Part shown: positions 10,548 to 22,980 of the stretch, in pieces
How positions within the stretch are numbered: position 1 is the first letter of the stretch
How the letters are laid out: each line of letters begins with the position of its first letter
Notes under the pieces: generated by a model
The model's input: only the letters and a program-made list of their open reading frames with translations
Databases searched by the model: none
What the model was told of the DNA's origin: nothing
Position numbers and translations under genes: made by a program
Assembly: GCA_034509425.1 (NCBI GenBank)
Contig: JAVTVJ010000863.1
Location: forward strand, 682,001 to 746,000
Direction of reading: 5' to 3'
DNA: 64,000 nt
From: Eopsaltria australis
Lineage: Eukaryota > Chordata > Aves > Passeriformes > Petroicidae

Positions 10548-12589
10548 GCAGCACCTGAGGCTTCAAATTCACTTCTCAGACAGCTGCAAAGTGCCCAGTT
10601 TTGGCTTTCACAGCCCGTGTGCACTCTCATCCAGTGCCACAGTCAGGAGGATGAGCAGCACAGACCCTCGTGTCCAGCTGCAAGTTCTGCTTTTCTTTGT
10701 GGCAACTTTGCTGTTAAAAGCAAGGGAATCACAAGGAAGCACAAGTGAAAAGGATTAATCTGAGTGATCTCTCTCTCTCTTAGCTAAGTTTTACATAACC
10801 CTGGATACTTAAAACCCATTATTCTGTGTCACTCTGCTCCCCATCAGTCCCCCCTGGCAGAGGGAGCCCTGCCTGGGGCTGTGCCAGGATGGGGCTCTCT
10901 GATCCCTGTGCCCCTGCCCTGCTGGAGCCCCTGCAGTGTTTGGGGGCTTCCAGGAGCATTTCACAGCTCACAGCTCCTTCCTTAACCCTCTCACCACAAG
11001 CAGTTTTATCTGATTTCTTGGTGTTGGCTCCCCGCTCGTGTCCTGGCAATCATAAATAAATATTCACAAATAAAACTGCCATTTCCACACCTATGGACAA
11101 GCCCAGAGCAAACAGGCACTCAGGGAACGTTTGTGCCCAAAGTCAGCATTTGTAAACCAATGCCACAGGCCCGCAGCCTTCCCACTTCTGTTTTCACTTT
11201 AAGATTCTTTCTTAATGAGGAATAATGAACATCAACACCCAGTTATTCAGTAAAGCAAAGCATATAAGCAATTAAGTTAAATTAAATTAGCACAGCCAAG
11301 CAAACAAAGCAGTAATCATTCAAGTCCTCTGTTTAGGCTGCAGCCATAGTGATAGACTGAAGAATAACAACACATTCCAGTACAGACAATTACTATTAAA
11401 TTTTTATTTTTCGGAAATCTCAAACACCGAGTAAATACTAATTTTTGCCACAAAAGGTTCCTTTTAAATCATCTTTCCCTCTCACTTCAAAACGTGACAA
11501 TCCCAGACAGAATTGGTCTTTTATAAGCTCCATTTTACAGGAGTATATTCAGCATTATCTTCTCCACACAGTTTGAGCTCGGATCCTCCTGGGAGTCTCC
11601 ACCACTTCCCTTGGACGTACTAAAACAAGGACTGGCCAGTCCAGAACAGTAAAGGATGAAGGTATTAGAGAATAGTCTTGGGTCAAGAATTATTATTGCT
11701 GGAGGCCTCCAAAATCTAGTTATGGGTTTCAGCAAACCCTGTGGGCTCTTATGATAATGCTTTGCTACAGTATTATTGTTATATGGCACTAAATCAGTCA
11801 GATTCATGAGCAACAAGAGGTCAATGTCTGATTGAAATTCATAAGGTCAAAAAGGAAACTAAAAATCAATTTATAAGATATGAAGATTTAGGTTCAAACT
11901 ATATCCACGAGCAATAAAATTTCACATCCATAAATGTAAGAAATCAGTTATTAAACTTGAGGGGGGGAAGAAGACTTATTAAGTTTTACACACACATAAG
12001 GCAGCTAACACATAATTTTATCAGACATTACTGAAATCCTATGTGTAATATAAGAGATGATGGGCTAAAATGCTAAATGGTTTAGCACTAAATTATTAAG
12101 TGATGTATCCCCAAGGTATTAAAAAGATAAGAAATGCAGAGCAGGTGTCTCTCCCACCAACTCTTGATCACCAGTTTAAGTGCATATTGATAACAAATGC
12201 ACTTTAGAGGCAAAATAGTATTAGTAATATTTTTGCTGTGTGAAAGCCTCATGTCAGAATAACTAAAAGCTTCTACCTGACAAAGAAATGTTCATATATA
12301 TTGCACACAAATATATATATATCTATATAAAATCATGTTAAGTGTTAGCTCCCTGTGGAACAGGAAGGAAGCTCCAGTGTGGTGGAGTTGGTTTGGTGCT
12401 TACACATGAGAAAATAACAGAGGGGAAATAACAACTGCACCACATTGAGGAGGAGAATGACAGCAAGAACTCTTACCTGGGCTGAAATGGAAACGCATTT
12501 TTATTCGAATTACAGATTAATGGAGATTCCTGGAAGCCAAAAGGTATAAAAATGGAATACTGCAGACAAATGTGGTTATTTCAAGCCTA
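10548..12589. other. unannotated, largely AT-rich stretch
   Basis: No gene or dispersed repeat is recognised. Bases about 11060-12480 are AT-rich and unique with many TAAT-type motifs (for example around 11265-11290) and an ATATAT-rich run at 12294-12330. It may hold conserved non-coding DNA but shows no decisive mark. Confidence 0.4.
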
Positions 12590-12685
12590 GCCCATGGATT
12601 CCACAGGAACTCTTTATCCCTTGCTAATAATTTATCATGGGACAAATTCCACAAGAACTCTTTATCCCTTGCTATTAGTTTTCCA
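12590..12685. repeat. two-copy 48-bp tandem duplication
   Basis: ATTCCACAGGAACTCTTTAT at 12598 recurs as ATTCCACAAGAACTCTTTAT at 12646, and the match continues through CCCTTGCTA. The period is 48 bases. The two copies differ by a few substitutions and a short length change at the junction. Confidence 0.8.
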
Positions 12686-12908
12686 GCTGTCCCCCCTCTG
12701 GGTTGGTGATTGCTCACAGAATGCTGCTCACAATTTATATTTTGGTCTTTTGGTGCATCCATCCTTGAGGGCAAACCAAACCAACCAAACACTGAACTTC
12801 TCCTGCTTCAAACCTTGTCTTTTCCTGTTGGGAACAACCCACAGGGTCTCTCTCCCTCTCCAGGCCAGGTCCCACGATGCCTTCAGCCATCCCTATCCAC
12901 AGGGATGG

Positions 12909-13110
12909 GATTCAATCCATCCAATCCCTTTTACAGAGATTCAGTCCATCCCACACTTTCCCAGGGGTTCAGTCCATCCAATCTTTTTCCCAGGGATTCA
13001 ATCCATCCAATCCCTTTCCCAAGGATTCAGTCCATCCAATCCCTCTCCCAAGGATTCAGTCCATCCAATCCCTTTCCCAGGGATTCAATCCATCCCACAC
13101 TTTCCCAGGG
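12909..13110. repeat. 29-bp minisatellite
   Basis: Seven units of GATTCAGTCCATCCAATCCC followed by TTTCCCAGG. Two units carry CCATCCCACAC in place of CCATCCAATCC. All three plus frames stay open across it and give Ser/Pro/Ile-rich 29-residue super-repeats, which I treat as chance. Confidence 0.95.
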
Positions 13111-16100
13111 ATGCCCATACCTGGACTCTGACACCAGGATCCTTGGCAATCATTTCCATCCTCCAGCCCAAGGTTTATTTCTCCCCAGTGCTGAGATTTC
13201 TCCTTGTTCCTGTTCCCTCAGCACCACCCCAGAGTGGGCAGGGCAGAGCTGTGTCCCCTTGTCCTCCCTCTGCTGATGCTCCAGCTCTCCCTTTTCCCAG
13301 GCTGGGTGTGTGATCCCTGTTAATGCCCCATGGATGGGAGCTCTTGGAGCATCCCTCACACCCAGGGAGTGCACAGGGACACAGATGGGGCTCAGGGCTC
13401 GTGCTCACCTTGGCTCATCTCTGGTGGGGCTTTCCTGGCCCAGGACCACACCAGAACCCCTGCATTTATCTGCTAAAGCATCTCTGGGAGGGGTGCACTG
13501 CTGGGAGCACACAGTGGGGATTGAATCAGCTAAAAAATATTGTAATGTCCAGAAGGAAACAGGAAGAAGAGGAATGTTGATGGATTTAAGGCAGGTTATA
13601 AATGGAAGGGCACAGGGTGATGTCTGGTGGTGGCTGAGGGTGACAAGGGTTGGGTAGAAAGCATTTTCTGTGCCTCAGCCAAGTGAAAAGCAGCAATTTG
13701 CATTCCTTGGATTGAAGCAGGTGGGATTTCAGAGCCAAATCTGTCCAGGTTGGCCATTCCTTCAGGGATGCCATTCCCACAGAATGAAATCTTTGCCTTC
13801 ATTTCAGTGGATTTTGAAGTGGGTGCAGATATAAATCCCCCCCAAATCAGAATTCTCCCTGAGTTTGATGCTTTTATTTCTGTAGTGTTCCCAATCCAAG
13901 GATAATTTGAGCCACACCAACAACATTTGAATATTTTAGAAGAAGGAGAATTAAAAATAGAAGTGACCAAGGCTGGGGGTTTTCCCTCCTTGGAATATTT
14001 TGGTTTTCTTTTGCCTGTTCAAGGCAGGGACCAGCACTGAGATTTTTGCTCTCTGGATGGGAATAAGAAAAATGACTTCTGAAAGACAAAAATACAAAAC
14101 TCTGGGATAATAACGTGGCTGTGAGGATTTAATGAATTCCTGGGGGACTTCCTAAATTGCAAGAGTGGCCAGCATTACATCATTGCTGGGATACAGGATG
14201 TGTTCAGAATAATTATGGAAAATTACAGCAAGTGATGATTTTAGAACTTTCCCCCTTTTTTTTTCCTCTACATAAGCAAACTTCCATGACTTAATTGCTT
14301 GTTAATGTAATGAGCAACTAAAAAAAAATCAGGTTTTACAATGAAAAAGAACCATTCTTATGCCTGTTTACAATGGTTCTGGAGTAAAATTACCTAAAAA
14401 GGTTGAGATTGTTATATTAGCAATATTTTAATATAGTAGAGTTCAAATTATATTACAAAAATTATAGATAATTATGGAAAATGATACATTCTGTGTCTAG
14501 CAGGATACCTAAACTCTCCTGTAAAAATGAAATAAGGATCTATTAATGCCATAAACCTACTTAATAAAAGTTGCTTTCATATTCAAAACCAAAATATTAA
14601 AGCATGCTCCATATCTGAAAGTCAAAAGTGAAAGAATAAATTAACTAAGGTTAAGAACCTTGTAGCAGCTGACTAACAAAGCTCTAGGGCATTATAAAAT
14701 TTCATGCTCTTGTAATAAAAACGATAAAGAATTGGCTAGAAGACCACTAAAAGCTAAAATAAATGAACATAAAGTAGATGAAAAAGCTTGACACGGCTGA
14801 GACCACAAATGTGTAAAGACCAAAGACACAGTTTTAAGCCATTAGAGGACTGAATTAAATGCAAAATGAATCCTAGTAGTAAATTAATAGAAAATTACAA
14901 AGGTAAATGAGCTCTTTTTCCCAGTTACAGAAAACTTTTTCTCTAATTTTTTTTCCCCAGCACTTGAAAACATTAGAAATGTGGTGAGTTAAATTCTGGC
15001 ACCTGCCCAAGCCAGAAACAATTCCTAATACTTCTGCATATAGAAAAAAAAAATCAATTTTTATAGAACAGACAGGAGCAGGATCACACAGGGTATTTTT
15101 CACTTAATTTCAGGTGGGAGCAATTCACTTTTTAAATGATTTTCTGGAGTGTGTTCAAGTTTTACCTCTGAGCTCAGCCCCACCTTCACTCGTGTAAACC
15201 TTCAAAAATCAAATATTTGAGACTTGTTTCGTTGTTGTTTCTTAATCAGTGGATAAGAGTGAGAAGGGAAGAGCTTGGAAAAGGTAAAGGCACATTAGAA
15301 CCTGAAGAAAAAAGAGAAGAGGCAAAGCAGCCAAAATCTGTGACTTTGCAAGATCAAATCCAGACAGAATAGGGAAGGGAGCAAACCTGTGCCCCTGACA
15401 GATCCTCTGTTCACCAGCAGAAGAAATGTTTGACTCTCTGGCCACTTCTGCATTTGGGAAACCTGCTGAGGGTGAGGGAATTGGCAATTATGGATCCAGC
15501 CTGGCTCCCGAGTCAGAAACCAGAGGGATGGGAAAGGAAAACACCTCAGACCTCAGAGCATCAGAGCTTAGAACCCCAGAATGGTTTCACGGCTGAGGCT
15601 GGGTCCCTCTGCTCCAGTCACAGCACCCAGAAACCTTCCTGAGCTGATTCCGTGCTGCATTTTGCCTTTGGGAGGTGCAGAAATAGGGGCAGGGCTGGTC
15701 TCTGCAATCCTGAGTGTTCAGAGTGCAGTCAGGCCCTGCAGGTGGGACCCACCTGACTGCAAAGCTCTGCTCAAAGCCTTCCTGTGTGGGCTCAGTCTCA
15801 CCTGAGTGTTTGAAAGCTCCAGGTGACAGAGGAGCAGATTCCCTCCATCACCCTCGGCCATGGGCAGGGGTGAGACACTGTTTGTTGTTGGAAAAATACA
15901 TTCTATACCATGGGCTCCCAGAGGGATGAAGTGCAAGTGTTTTTCTAAAGTCAGGAACCCCACGAGTGGTTGGAAAGAAGAGATTTATGGGCAGTGCAAG
16001 TCTGGCTCTTCACAAGCAGCAGTTCAGAGGGGTTTAGGGCTCTCAGCACAATGTCTGAACTTTGGTTTCAGCCCCTTTGAGGAGCTGTCTTACTCCAATT

Positions 16101-16294
16101 CTTCTTTTCTGGATTTTTGGTTTGGCTTTTAGGCTCTTGTGGGTGTTTTACCCTCCAGGAGCTGCTGCAGGGTGAGGATATTGGTGTTGGAGTCTTAATG
16201 CAACTCTTTTTGTTACCTCTTTGTCATCTCCACCATGAACATTCCCCTTTCTAGGGCTGGAAAGAGCTTCCCTGAGTGTCTGGAAGGCCCATCC
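13111..16294. other. unannotated, AT-rich in the middle
   Basis: No supported gene. Bases about 14080-15130 are strongly AT-rich, with many AATTA, TAATTA and AATAAA strings, and contain no recognised repeat. The flanks are mixed-composition unique DNA. Bases 16291-16294 (ATCC) are the left target-site copy of the following LTR. Confidence 0.4.
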
Positions 16295-16748
16295 TGATGC
16301 CTTTTTCTGCTCTTAGGAAATAAAGGCTCAGACAGGGTCAGAGGGTTGGGGTTGTTTCCCTCGGGATTTTAATAGGATCCCATTCCATGGCTTCTGCCGT
16401 CCAGGTAGAACGCGGCGCCAAAGCCCCGTCCCCCCAGTTGAGTGTACAATTAAAGACTCTGCTCATTAGCAGATCTACCAGGAGGGGCCAGTAAGGGGCC
16501 TGGGTGGGCTCACTTCTAGTTTACAGAATCTGTCCTACTAGGAGACCTTGAGTGCTCATGACAATTGAGTGTTTGGTCTCTGACTCTCCGTGGTTTCAGG
16601 GGTGTTTGGTCTCCCAGCCCTACAAACACCATGAAACCGGGCTGAGCTATCACCTAAAGCATCACAAGTGTGCATGCTGATACCTGTGAATGTAGGGAAC
16701 TGGGTAAGAAGTATTTAGGGGAAGAGCAAAAAAATCCTTCAGGCATCA
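16295..16748 (+). mobile_element. solo LTR, family 2, copy 1
   Basis: A 454-bp element beginning TGATGCCTTTTTCTG and ending CCTTCAGGCATCA, with terminal inverted repeats TGATGCC/GGCATCA. ATCC flanks it directly on both sides (16291-16294 and 16749-16752), a 4-bp target-site duplication. Two other copies of almost the same length lie at 29129 and 48648. A CpG-rich core with ACGCGGCGCC lies near the centre left. ATTAAA at 16449-16454, followed by a GT-rich stretch, could be a polyadenylation signal in this orientation, but orientation is not proven. A 4-bp duplication is typical of gammaretrovirus-like (ERV1) elements. No gag, pol or env sequence adjoins it, so it is a solo LTR left by recombination between the LTRs of a former provirus. 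Confidence 0.88.
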
Positions 16749-17017
16749 ATCCCAGTGGGGAGGCGGGTCCAGCCCGTTCCAATTCCAGCTGTGGAATGGC
16801 AACAGAGGCACACCCAGCTCTGAAGGAGAGGAATGCACTCCAGGACAGGGAATCCCTCGGAGCTGGAGGTGGGCAGGTCACCAGGATGGATTCCTGCAGC
16901 CTCCAAGTCTGGAATGATGCAGCTGAGAGGGTTTTGTGCCAGCCACCCCAATATGTGAGAGAGGTTCTGATTGCTCTGCCCATTTTAGCCGGGCAGAGAA
17001 CTGTGGGGTTCCACCAT

Positions 17018-17205
17018 GGGGGTTGTGGAAAAGCAGCCCTGGAAGGCCCAGAATTGGCCTTTTCCCTGGAGGTGACCATGGAAACACATCCAGGTCACCT
17101 GAGATGGGCTGGGATAAAGAATGCTGGGTTTGTGACCTTCTGGAGCAATTGTGTGGGAATGTTGTGGTTTGTGCCCTTGCAGGGCATTGTTCACCTGTTC
17201 CCATC
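17018..17205 (+). repeat. interspersed repeat family 1, copy C (diverged)
   Basis: This segment aligns with the reverse complement of copy B through CTGGAAGGCCCAGA, GGCCTTTTCCCTGG, a near match to the CACATCCAGGTCACC landmark, and GGGCATTGTTCACC. It retains the part after GGCCAGA missing from copy A. Divergence is clearly higher than between A and B. It lies about 270 bases from the end of the LTR, but the LTR's own target duplication lies between, so the two are separate insertions. A 218-codon open frame spans the LTR end and this repeat; it has no recognisable domain. Confidence 0.6.
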
Positions 17206-19340
17206 ACAGGGAACATCTGGGCAATGCTGCAGGGGATTGGGGACACTCTGGGTGCATCTTTGCTGTTTGTGTGAGGTTCTGTCCTGGTTGTGTGCTGGGA
17301 TTGAAGGGATTGTCACTGCTCAATGAGGGGCTTTGCACTTCTCATCTTGTGTGAAGTCCATGCCCTTGTGTGAACACTGCAGAGAGCCCACTGCAGCTTC
17401 TGGGTGGGAATCTTAGGAGTTTAACTTAAAAAAGCACAGATGAAACTCTGGAAATCGAGGAGCTGGTGGGGAAAGTTGAGGTTCAGTGATGCTGGTGATA
17501 ACAGAGAGAGGATTCTGAGTGTTTTCAGGAGCCCATCAGTTGTGTTCATTAACAAACTGTCCTGGCCCTGCTTCTAGAGCAGCCCCAGCCCATCAATCTG
17601 ACCATTTCTAATGAGACAGAGGCTGCTCCTGCACGGGCCAGACTTGCCTGTCAGCCACTGCCTGATGGGTTTAAGTAAGAAATGATCCTTCATTAATTAA
17701 CCTTCACTTGCTATGTAGATTCACTCATTGAGATGCAGGTAATTAAGCCAAGGTCATTTCAAGGACTGGCAGAGCAAAAACAGCGATGCAAAGGTGCTGT
17801 GGTTGTTTTGATCAAGGGCTTTTGCTGCAGTTGTTGCAGGGTGACAGTGACACAGTCAAAAGTGGCCTTTTAGGGGGAAAAGAGAACCACCCTGGATTTT
17901 TCAATGTGTCACCCCAAGGCTAAATAGGTTTTGGACCCAACTTTATGGACCTGGTATGTGGGGTAGATTAGGAAACAAAAATATCAGTAAACTCCAGAAA
18001 ATTCCAGAAGAAGAAAAAAGAATAATATGTGAAAGAAAGGCAGGAATGAACTTATTGGGAGGTCTTGACAGTGACTGAAATATCCCTGCAAAAAAGACTC
18101 TCAATCTTGCATTTCATTTAAAGTAATAGTCCCCAATTAAAACAGAACCACTCCAGTTAGAAAACTTTCTGTAAAAAATAGAAGTGTAATTTGTCTTGGT
18201 GCCCAGATTAATCTGCCTGGTTTTTAACCCTTGCCCAGGAGCTGGTGCAGCCCTGTGGGGAGCTGGGCAGTGCAGGCTCTGCTCCCTCCCTCCCTCCCAG
18301 GTGCAAAACTCCAATTATGAGCCCTCTGTAGCTCGGGGACAGAGCAGCATTTTCTGCAGCTCCTCCAAACGAGCTTCTCCATCAGCCCCAGCCGTGTGCA
18401 GCTCCAAACTTTGATCACTGTTGAGAGCAAAGTGAATATATTGAACCTGCAAATAGCCTTTGGCTCTTTCCAAGTGGCTCCCTTATAATTTGAGTGGTAG
18501 ATGAAAGTTGCAGGTTATGGATTTTAATAACTCTCCTGGTTTTGGGCTGCTGAGTGCCTCGTGCTGGGGATTGTGTGACCCTGCTCCCCAGCATGTCCCA
18601 TTATGGGCACTTAACCTTGAAAGTTGTAAAGACAGAACATTTAATCTGTTAAACACAGGCAGAATCAGAAGGTTAGGTAATTACAGGTAATTTGGCTTAG
18701 CACTTCTGGCGCTTTTCAATTACGAGAAGAAATTTTGCTGAAAATTTTCTCCTCAAGAAATGGAAAAGAGATGAAAAATAATTTAAAAATGGAGTATTGC
18801 AGAACAAAAATATTTTTGAGCTATATACATAAATCTGTTTCAATTAAGTAATCGTTTTCAGTAGTCATTAGTAAACTTGTACAAGCAAAGAGCAAAATTC
18901 AGTGTCAACACTAGTGCAGAAAAACCCGGAGCAGATAAGAATGGATTTGAAATTCTTTGCCCACAAATATTCCTGAGAAGTGTAAATTAGAGCCTTCAGC
19001 AAATCACCATCTCCTTATGGAAATTCCACAGCTGGGCAGACAGTAAATTGTTTCCATTATGAAATAAAAAATCAATAAAATTAAAATCTTCTGGAAAAAA
19101 GGAAATCATTCACTGCAGCAGAAAAGAGCAGATAACAACAGATTATAGCAGATAATAACCAAAGCATTCTGGGCTTTGTGGTGATGAGGGAAGGGCACAA
19201 TTCTAGAGAGATTACAGAAGGTTTATTCATTCTAAGTTTAAGAAAATTGATGTTTCAATAAAGAGAGATTTTTTGGGGGGACAATTTTACCATCCACAGG
19301 TGTTGCTGGACCTTTAAATTAAAGTAATTAAAGGATGCAG
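17206..19340. other. unannotated non-coding stretch
   Basis: No gene or recognised repeat. Bases 17206-17400 may continue family 1 weakly. Bases 18720-19330 are AT-rich unique DNA. Confidence 0.4.
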
Positions 19341-19456
19341 GTGTATTATTACTATTAATATTATTATTTATATTATTAACATTATTATTTATTATTAATA
19401 CTATAGTTATAGTATAGTATGATAATTTAATTAGTATTTATTGTTATATAATAATG

Positions 19457-19553
<97 letters not shown>
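19341..19553. repeat. AT-rich and (AAT)n-(ATG)n microsatellite
   Basis: An AT-rich tract of degenerate ATT/TTA triplets (19341-19445) runs into a pure (TAA)n block at about 19456-19490 and then into (TGA)n, about 21 units, up to 19553. The switch from TAA to TGA keeps the triplet phase, so the second block probably grew from a TAA to TGA point change. Confidence 0.95.
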
Positions 19554-19554
<1 letters not shown>

Positions 19555-21119
19555 AATCCCCCCGGAGTCAGATTTGAGGGGATGATCAATCCTTGTAACT
19601 CAGAGGTTTATAATCAATAAACACCTGAGGAAAGTTTTACACAACACCTTTGAAGCAGGGGGAGAGAGTGAGATGAGAAATAAGACATGAAAAGCTGAAT
19701 TTCTGATAATCTCAGCCTAAAGTTCATTTTCCACAAGGAACCAACCTCATGCCATGGAAAAGGTGAAGAAATCCACAGTTGGACTAAGACTTGGAGATGC
19801 TCCACACACAGTGGGGTTTAACACGGGAAAACCACTGAGATTTCCATTTTAATCCTCCAAACCTCCATTGTAACTGATTTTTTTAAAGAAAAACACAACC
19901 ATTTAAAGAAAAAATGCAACCCCAGGGAGCTCATGGTGGCCCAGCACACGATGGGCACTGGCCCAGCCACCCCTGCCCTGTGTGCCACACGAGTGCCACA
20001 CGAGTGCCACTGTCACAGGCACCCGGGGCTGCTTTTGGCACATCTCACACACATCCCCAGAGCTGCAAAAATGAGCAATTAGAACTGTGTTTCATTTGGA
20101 AATCTGAATTTTCAGCACCACCAACATTTTTTTCCCAGGAAGGCAACACTGTCAAAATGTTTTGTTTATGCAAAGCTCTAAAAGGGAAAAAAAAAAAAAA
20201 AGCCAACCAAACTAAAAATATGAAGTCAGCTGAACCTGAACGGAGCTCCAATTACACCCATTTTTTTAAAGCTTTTGCGAAAGTGTTTGAGCTTAATTAG
20301 GTTAAGCTATTTCAAAGCATGCCCAGTTGTTGTAATTTGTTTATGATACAGAGTTGCTCTTTGATCATGAATGTTCATTTTTATAGAAACCCTGTTATCA
20401 GTCTCTGGATAAGAAACAAAATGAGCAGTGTTTGTGGTAAGAAAATTTCGAAAAGTTTAAGGAGCTCAGAAAAGAGCTGTCTTCTTAATAAAAGAAAGAC
20501 GTGGCTTAGTTTAGCATGTGATGGCAGGAGGGTAAGGAAATGATTTTTTAGGGAAGAAAGGGAAACTAAAGTGTGTTCATTTATCCACCCTGCTAAAGAT
20601 GTGGTGGTGGAGAAGCTCAACCTGAACTTGGCCACCTCTTGGGGAAAGCTCCTCGGATATCTGCTCGTCATTTTTATCTTTGCAAATTCTCCCATTCTCA
20701 TAGAAAGAGAACACAAATCATCCTCCAGCCTTGAAAGCGCTGCTTGGTAAGGATATTTTGGAGAGAGTTAATCAGAAGGGTGAGAAAGGTACAATGGAGT
20801 GTGAGGGTCCCTCTGAAAATACTCAGGCTCCTCGTTTTTAAAAGGGCAAGCTGTGGCTGTCGGTGGAATTGGGTAACAGGAACATCCTCAGTCCATCTTT
20901 ATTTCAGAGCAGGAATCTGGGTTAGAGGCTGTGGGTTGGCTTTCAGCTTCTCTCTCTGGTTTGTTGGCTTTTTTTTGTGTGTGTTTTTGTTTCAATCTCT
21001 CCCGTGGTGAGATGGGTGCATTAGCTGCACGCTTCTCTAGCTGCGGATCATCCAAAATACATGATTACATCGTGGCCTTTGGGAAGGGCTGCATTCACAG
21101 AGCATTTAAATGAGGTTTT
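19554..21119. other. unannotated stretch with possible conserved block
   Basis: No gene is seen. A run of fifteen A lies at about 20187-20201. Bases about 20255-20560 are AT-rich unique DNA with TTAATTAGG and GATCATGA motifs and could be conserved non-coding DNA. The open frames here are short and unremarkable. Confidence 0.35.
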
Positions 21120-21680
21120 TGCAGAGATGGCATGAAGATATTTTCGCACTCCGAGGGGAATAATGCAGATCTGTCGAAGTTCCCTGTACCAGCAGAGCTC
21201 TCTCTCTCCCTGGAACACGGCATGGAGAAGAGCTTCATATGCAAAAATTGAGTTTTAAAGCTTTGCTCAGCTCTTTTCTTTTTTTCTTTTTTTTTTTTTT
21301 TTTAATTATTATTAATTTCTTTTTGAAACACAGCTGCTAATGTGAGTGGCCTGTGAGCATCCTTGCACATCCCAGGATTGGTCAGCTCGGAGCCACCTCA
21401 CCTGATTGATGCACAAATTAGTCACGGATGCAAATGAGATGTGCAATATTTGTACACTTCCTCAAACCCTGGTCTTAATGACTCACCTTCCACAACAAAA
21501 CTAATGATGTTGAAGAGCGATATGCAAATATTTGCTCTTTGACAATGACATCTCCAAGAAGCAGCCAAGGCTCCTGCATCATTAGTAAGGCCAATCAACT
21601 CAGAGTAAACAGCTGAAGTTCAGCGAGCTCAGTCTCTTCTCCTCTTCACAATTAACTTGGAGTTACTTTCACATTTTTCA
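21120..21680. promoter_or_regulatory. candidate distal enhancer with octamer motifs
   Basis: Two exact POU-type octamers ATGCAAAT lie at 21428-21435 and 21522-21529, and a related ATGCAAAA lies near 21239. The second overlaps the exact 12-bp palindrome GCAAATATTTGC (21524-21535). TAATGA-type and TGATTGATG strings surround them. The stretch is unique and not low-complexity apart from a poly-T run near 21285-21302. The dense intact motifs resemble conserved non-coding enhancers near vertebrate developmental genes. This is inference: no target gene is in the window and conservation cannot be measured here. Confidence 0.35.
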
Positions 21681-22499
21681 GATGTGTTCAATATCCAGCA
21701 TTTATTTTGAGTCAGGGCCAGATTTATGAAGGTATTTTTGTCCACAGGAGCTGCTCAGGCACTTCTTCAAAACTCCCCAAGTGCCTCCTAAGCTTTTCCT
21801 GCATCTGACCCTCATTTCTGGTCTTTCTGGTGGGCAGAGCCTCCTTTTGTTTGTGGTCTCTGCACTTCTGGACACTGAGATGATTTCTCAGATTGAAGGC
21901 ACTAAATCACCTGGTATTATTTTTACTCCAGCTAGGCTGCATTTAGATACTATATCCATATTTAAAATCTGCTTTCCATAAATGTGATGCAACGTTCCCT
22001 TAAAAATTGCTGTTTCAGTTAACATTTCTGCCCATAAATCAGTCACTGGAATATTCAGAGAAAGCAAATACGAAAGGGGTGTGAACACAGCTGAAGGCTA
22101 TTCAATGTTTTATTCAAGGGAGTTTTCATGGAAAATATTTTGAGGTATTTGCTTAGTTCTAATCATTACCATGGGACGCCCTGGAAATCCAATAGTGACA
22201 GAAGTGCCAAAACTTGAAAGCAATTAAATGTGTTTGAAGAAAGAAATGTTCATTTTCTGTTTGCACTGAAGTTTTGGTGCAGGAAGGAGGCAAATCCAGC
22301 CCAGCCAAATCCCACACTTCTCCCAGCATCCAGCAGTTTGGAAGGCCATGGATCTACCCTGGGCTCCTGGAGACTTTCTGTGACTATGGGGAGCTTTTTA
22401 TCCCTTTTTCTGTCAATATTTTTGGCCGGGAATTTGGCTATTGCTGAGCTCCAGGCTGCTTATATTTTCCAGGACATACCACAGGCAACAAAAGTGTGT
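21681..22499. other. unannotated non-coding stretch
   Basis: Unique sequence with no recognised gene, repeat or motif cluster. Confidence 0.4.
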
Positions 22500-22681
22500 T
22501 GGGATAGAGCTCGTGGAGGGAAAGCTCCACGTTCTGGGTTTGTGTGCAGCCAGGAGAGCATCAAGGAAGGGCTGGAGGTGGCACTCAGAGCTCTGGGCTG
22601 GTGACAAGGTGGGCATTGGGCACAGGCTGGACCCAGTGGTCTGGAAGGGCTTTTCCAACCTGAGCAATTCTGGGATTCTGG
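22500..22681 (+). mobile_element. CR1 LINE 3' fragment
   Basis: GGCTGGAGGTGGCACTCAG, GGTGGGCATTGGGCACAGG, TGGTCTGGAAGGGCTTTTCC, AACCTGAGCAATTCTGGG and the closing ATTCTGGGA follow the usual CR1 3' order, in which a variable body leads to 'ttttccaacctnaa' and a short terminal repeat. The upstream edge (22500-22555) is less certain. No coding part remains. Confidence 0.75.
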
Positions 22682-22980
22682 GACATCTGAGCTGGTGCTG
22701 AAGCAACTCAAGTCCTGAAACAAAACACCGGGACATTTGCCATGGTGAAATTCAGTCCAAGCTCAGTGTCCCCTCTGTGAGAGGTCAGACACTTTAGGAC
22801 ACAGATTTTCAGGCTGCTGGTGTCCTAAAAGGTCCTGAACCTGTGCAGACCTAATTTCCCATTGAATGGGAGTGCAGGGAGCCGATTCCATCCGGGATTC
22901 CCTCCAGGATGTGATGGATGGAGCCTTCAACAGAGGGCTCCAACCTTGCCGTGGTGCCAGGGCTGTGCCAGCCTCCCCTG
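22682..22980. other. unannotated non-coding stretch
   Basis: Short unique spacer with no recognised feature. Confidence 0.4.

Noticed and set aside
12909..13110. CRISPR-like array
   Set aside because: Units are head-to-tail without unique spacers; this and the other arrays are ordinary minisatellites.
16670..17326. 218-codon frame starting in an LTR end
   Set aside because: It spans the LTR border, its target duplication and family 1 copy C, so it joins unrelated pieces. It matches no retroviral or host protein family that I recognise.
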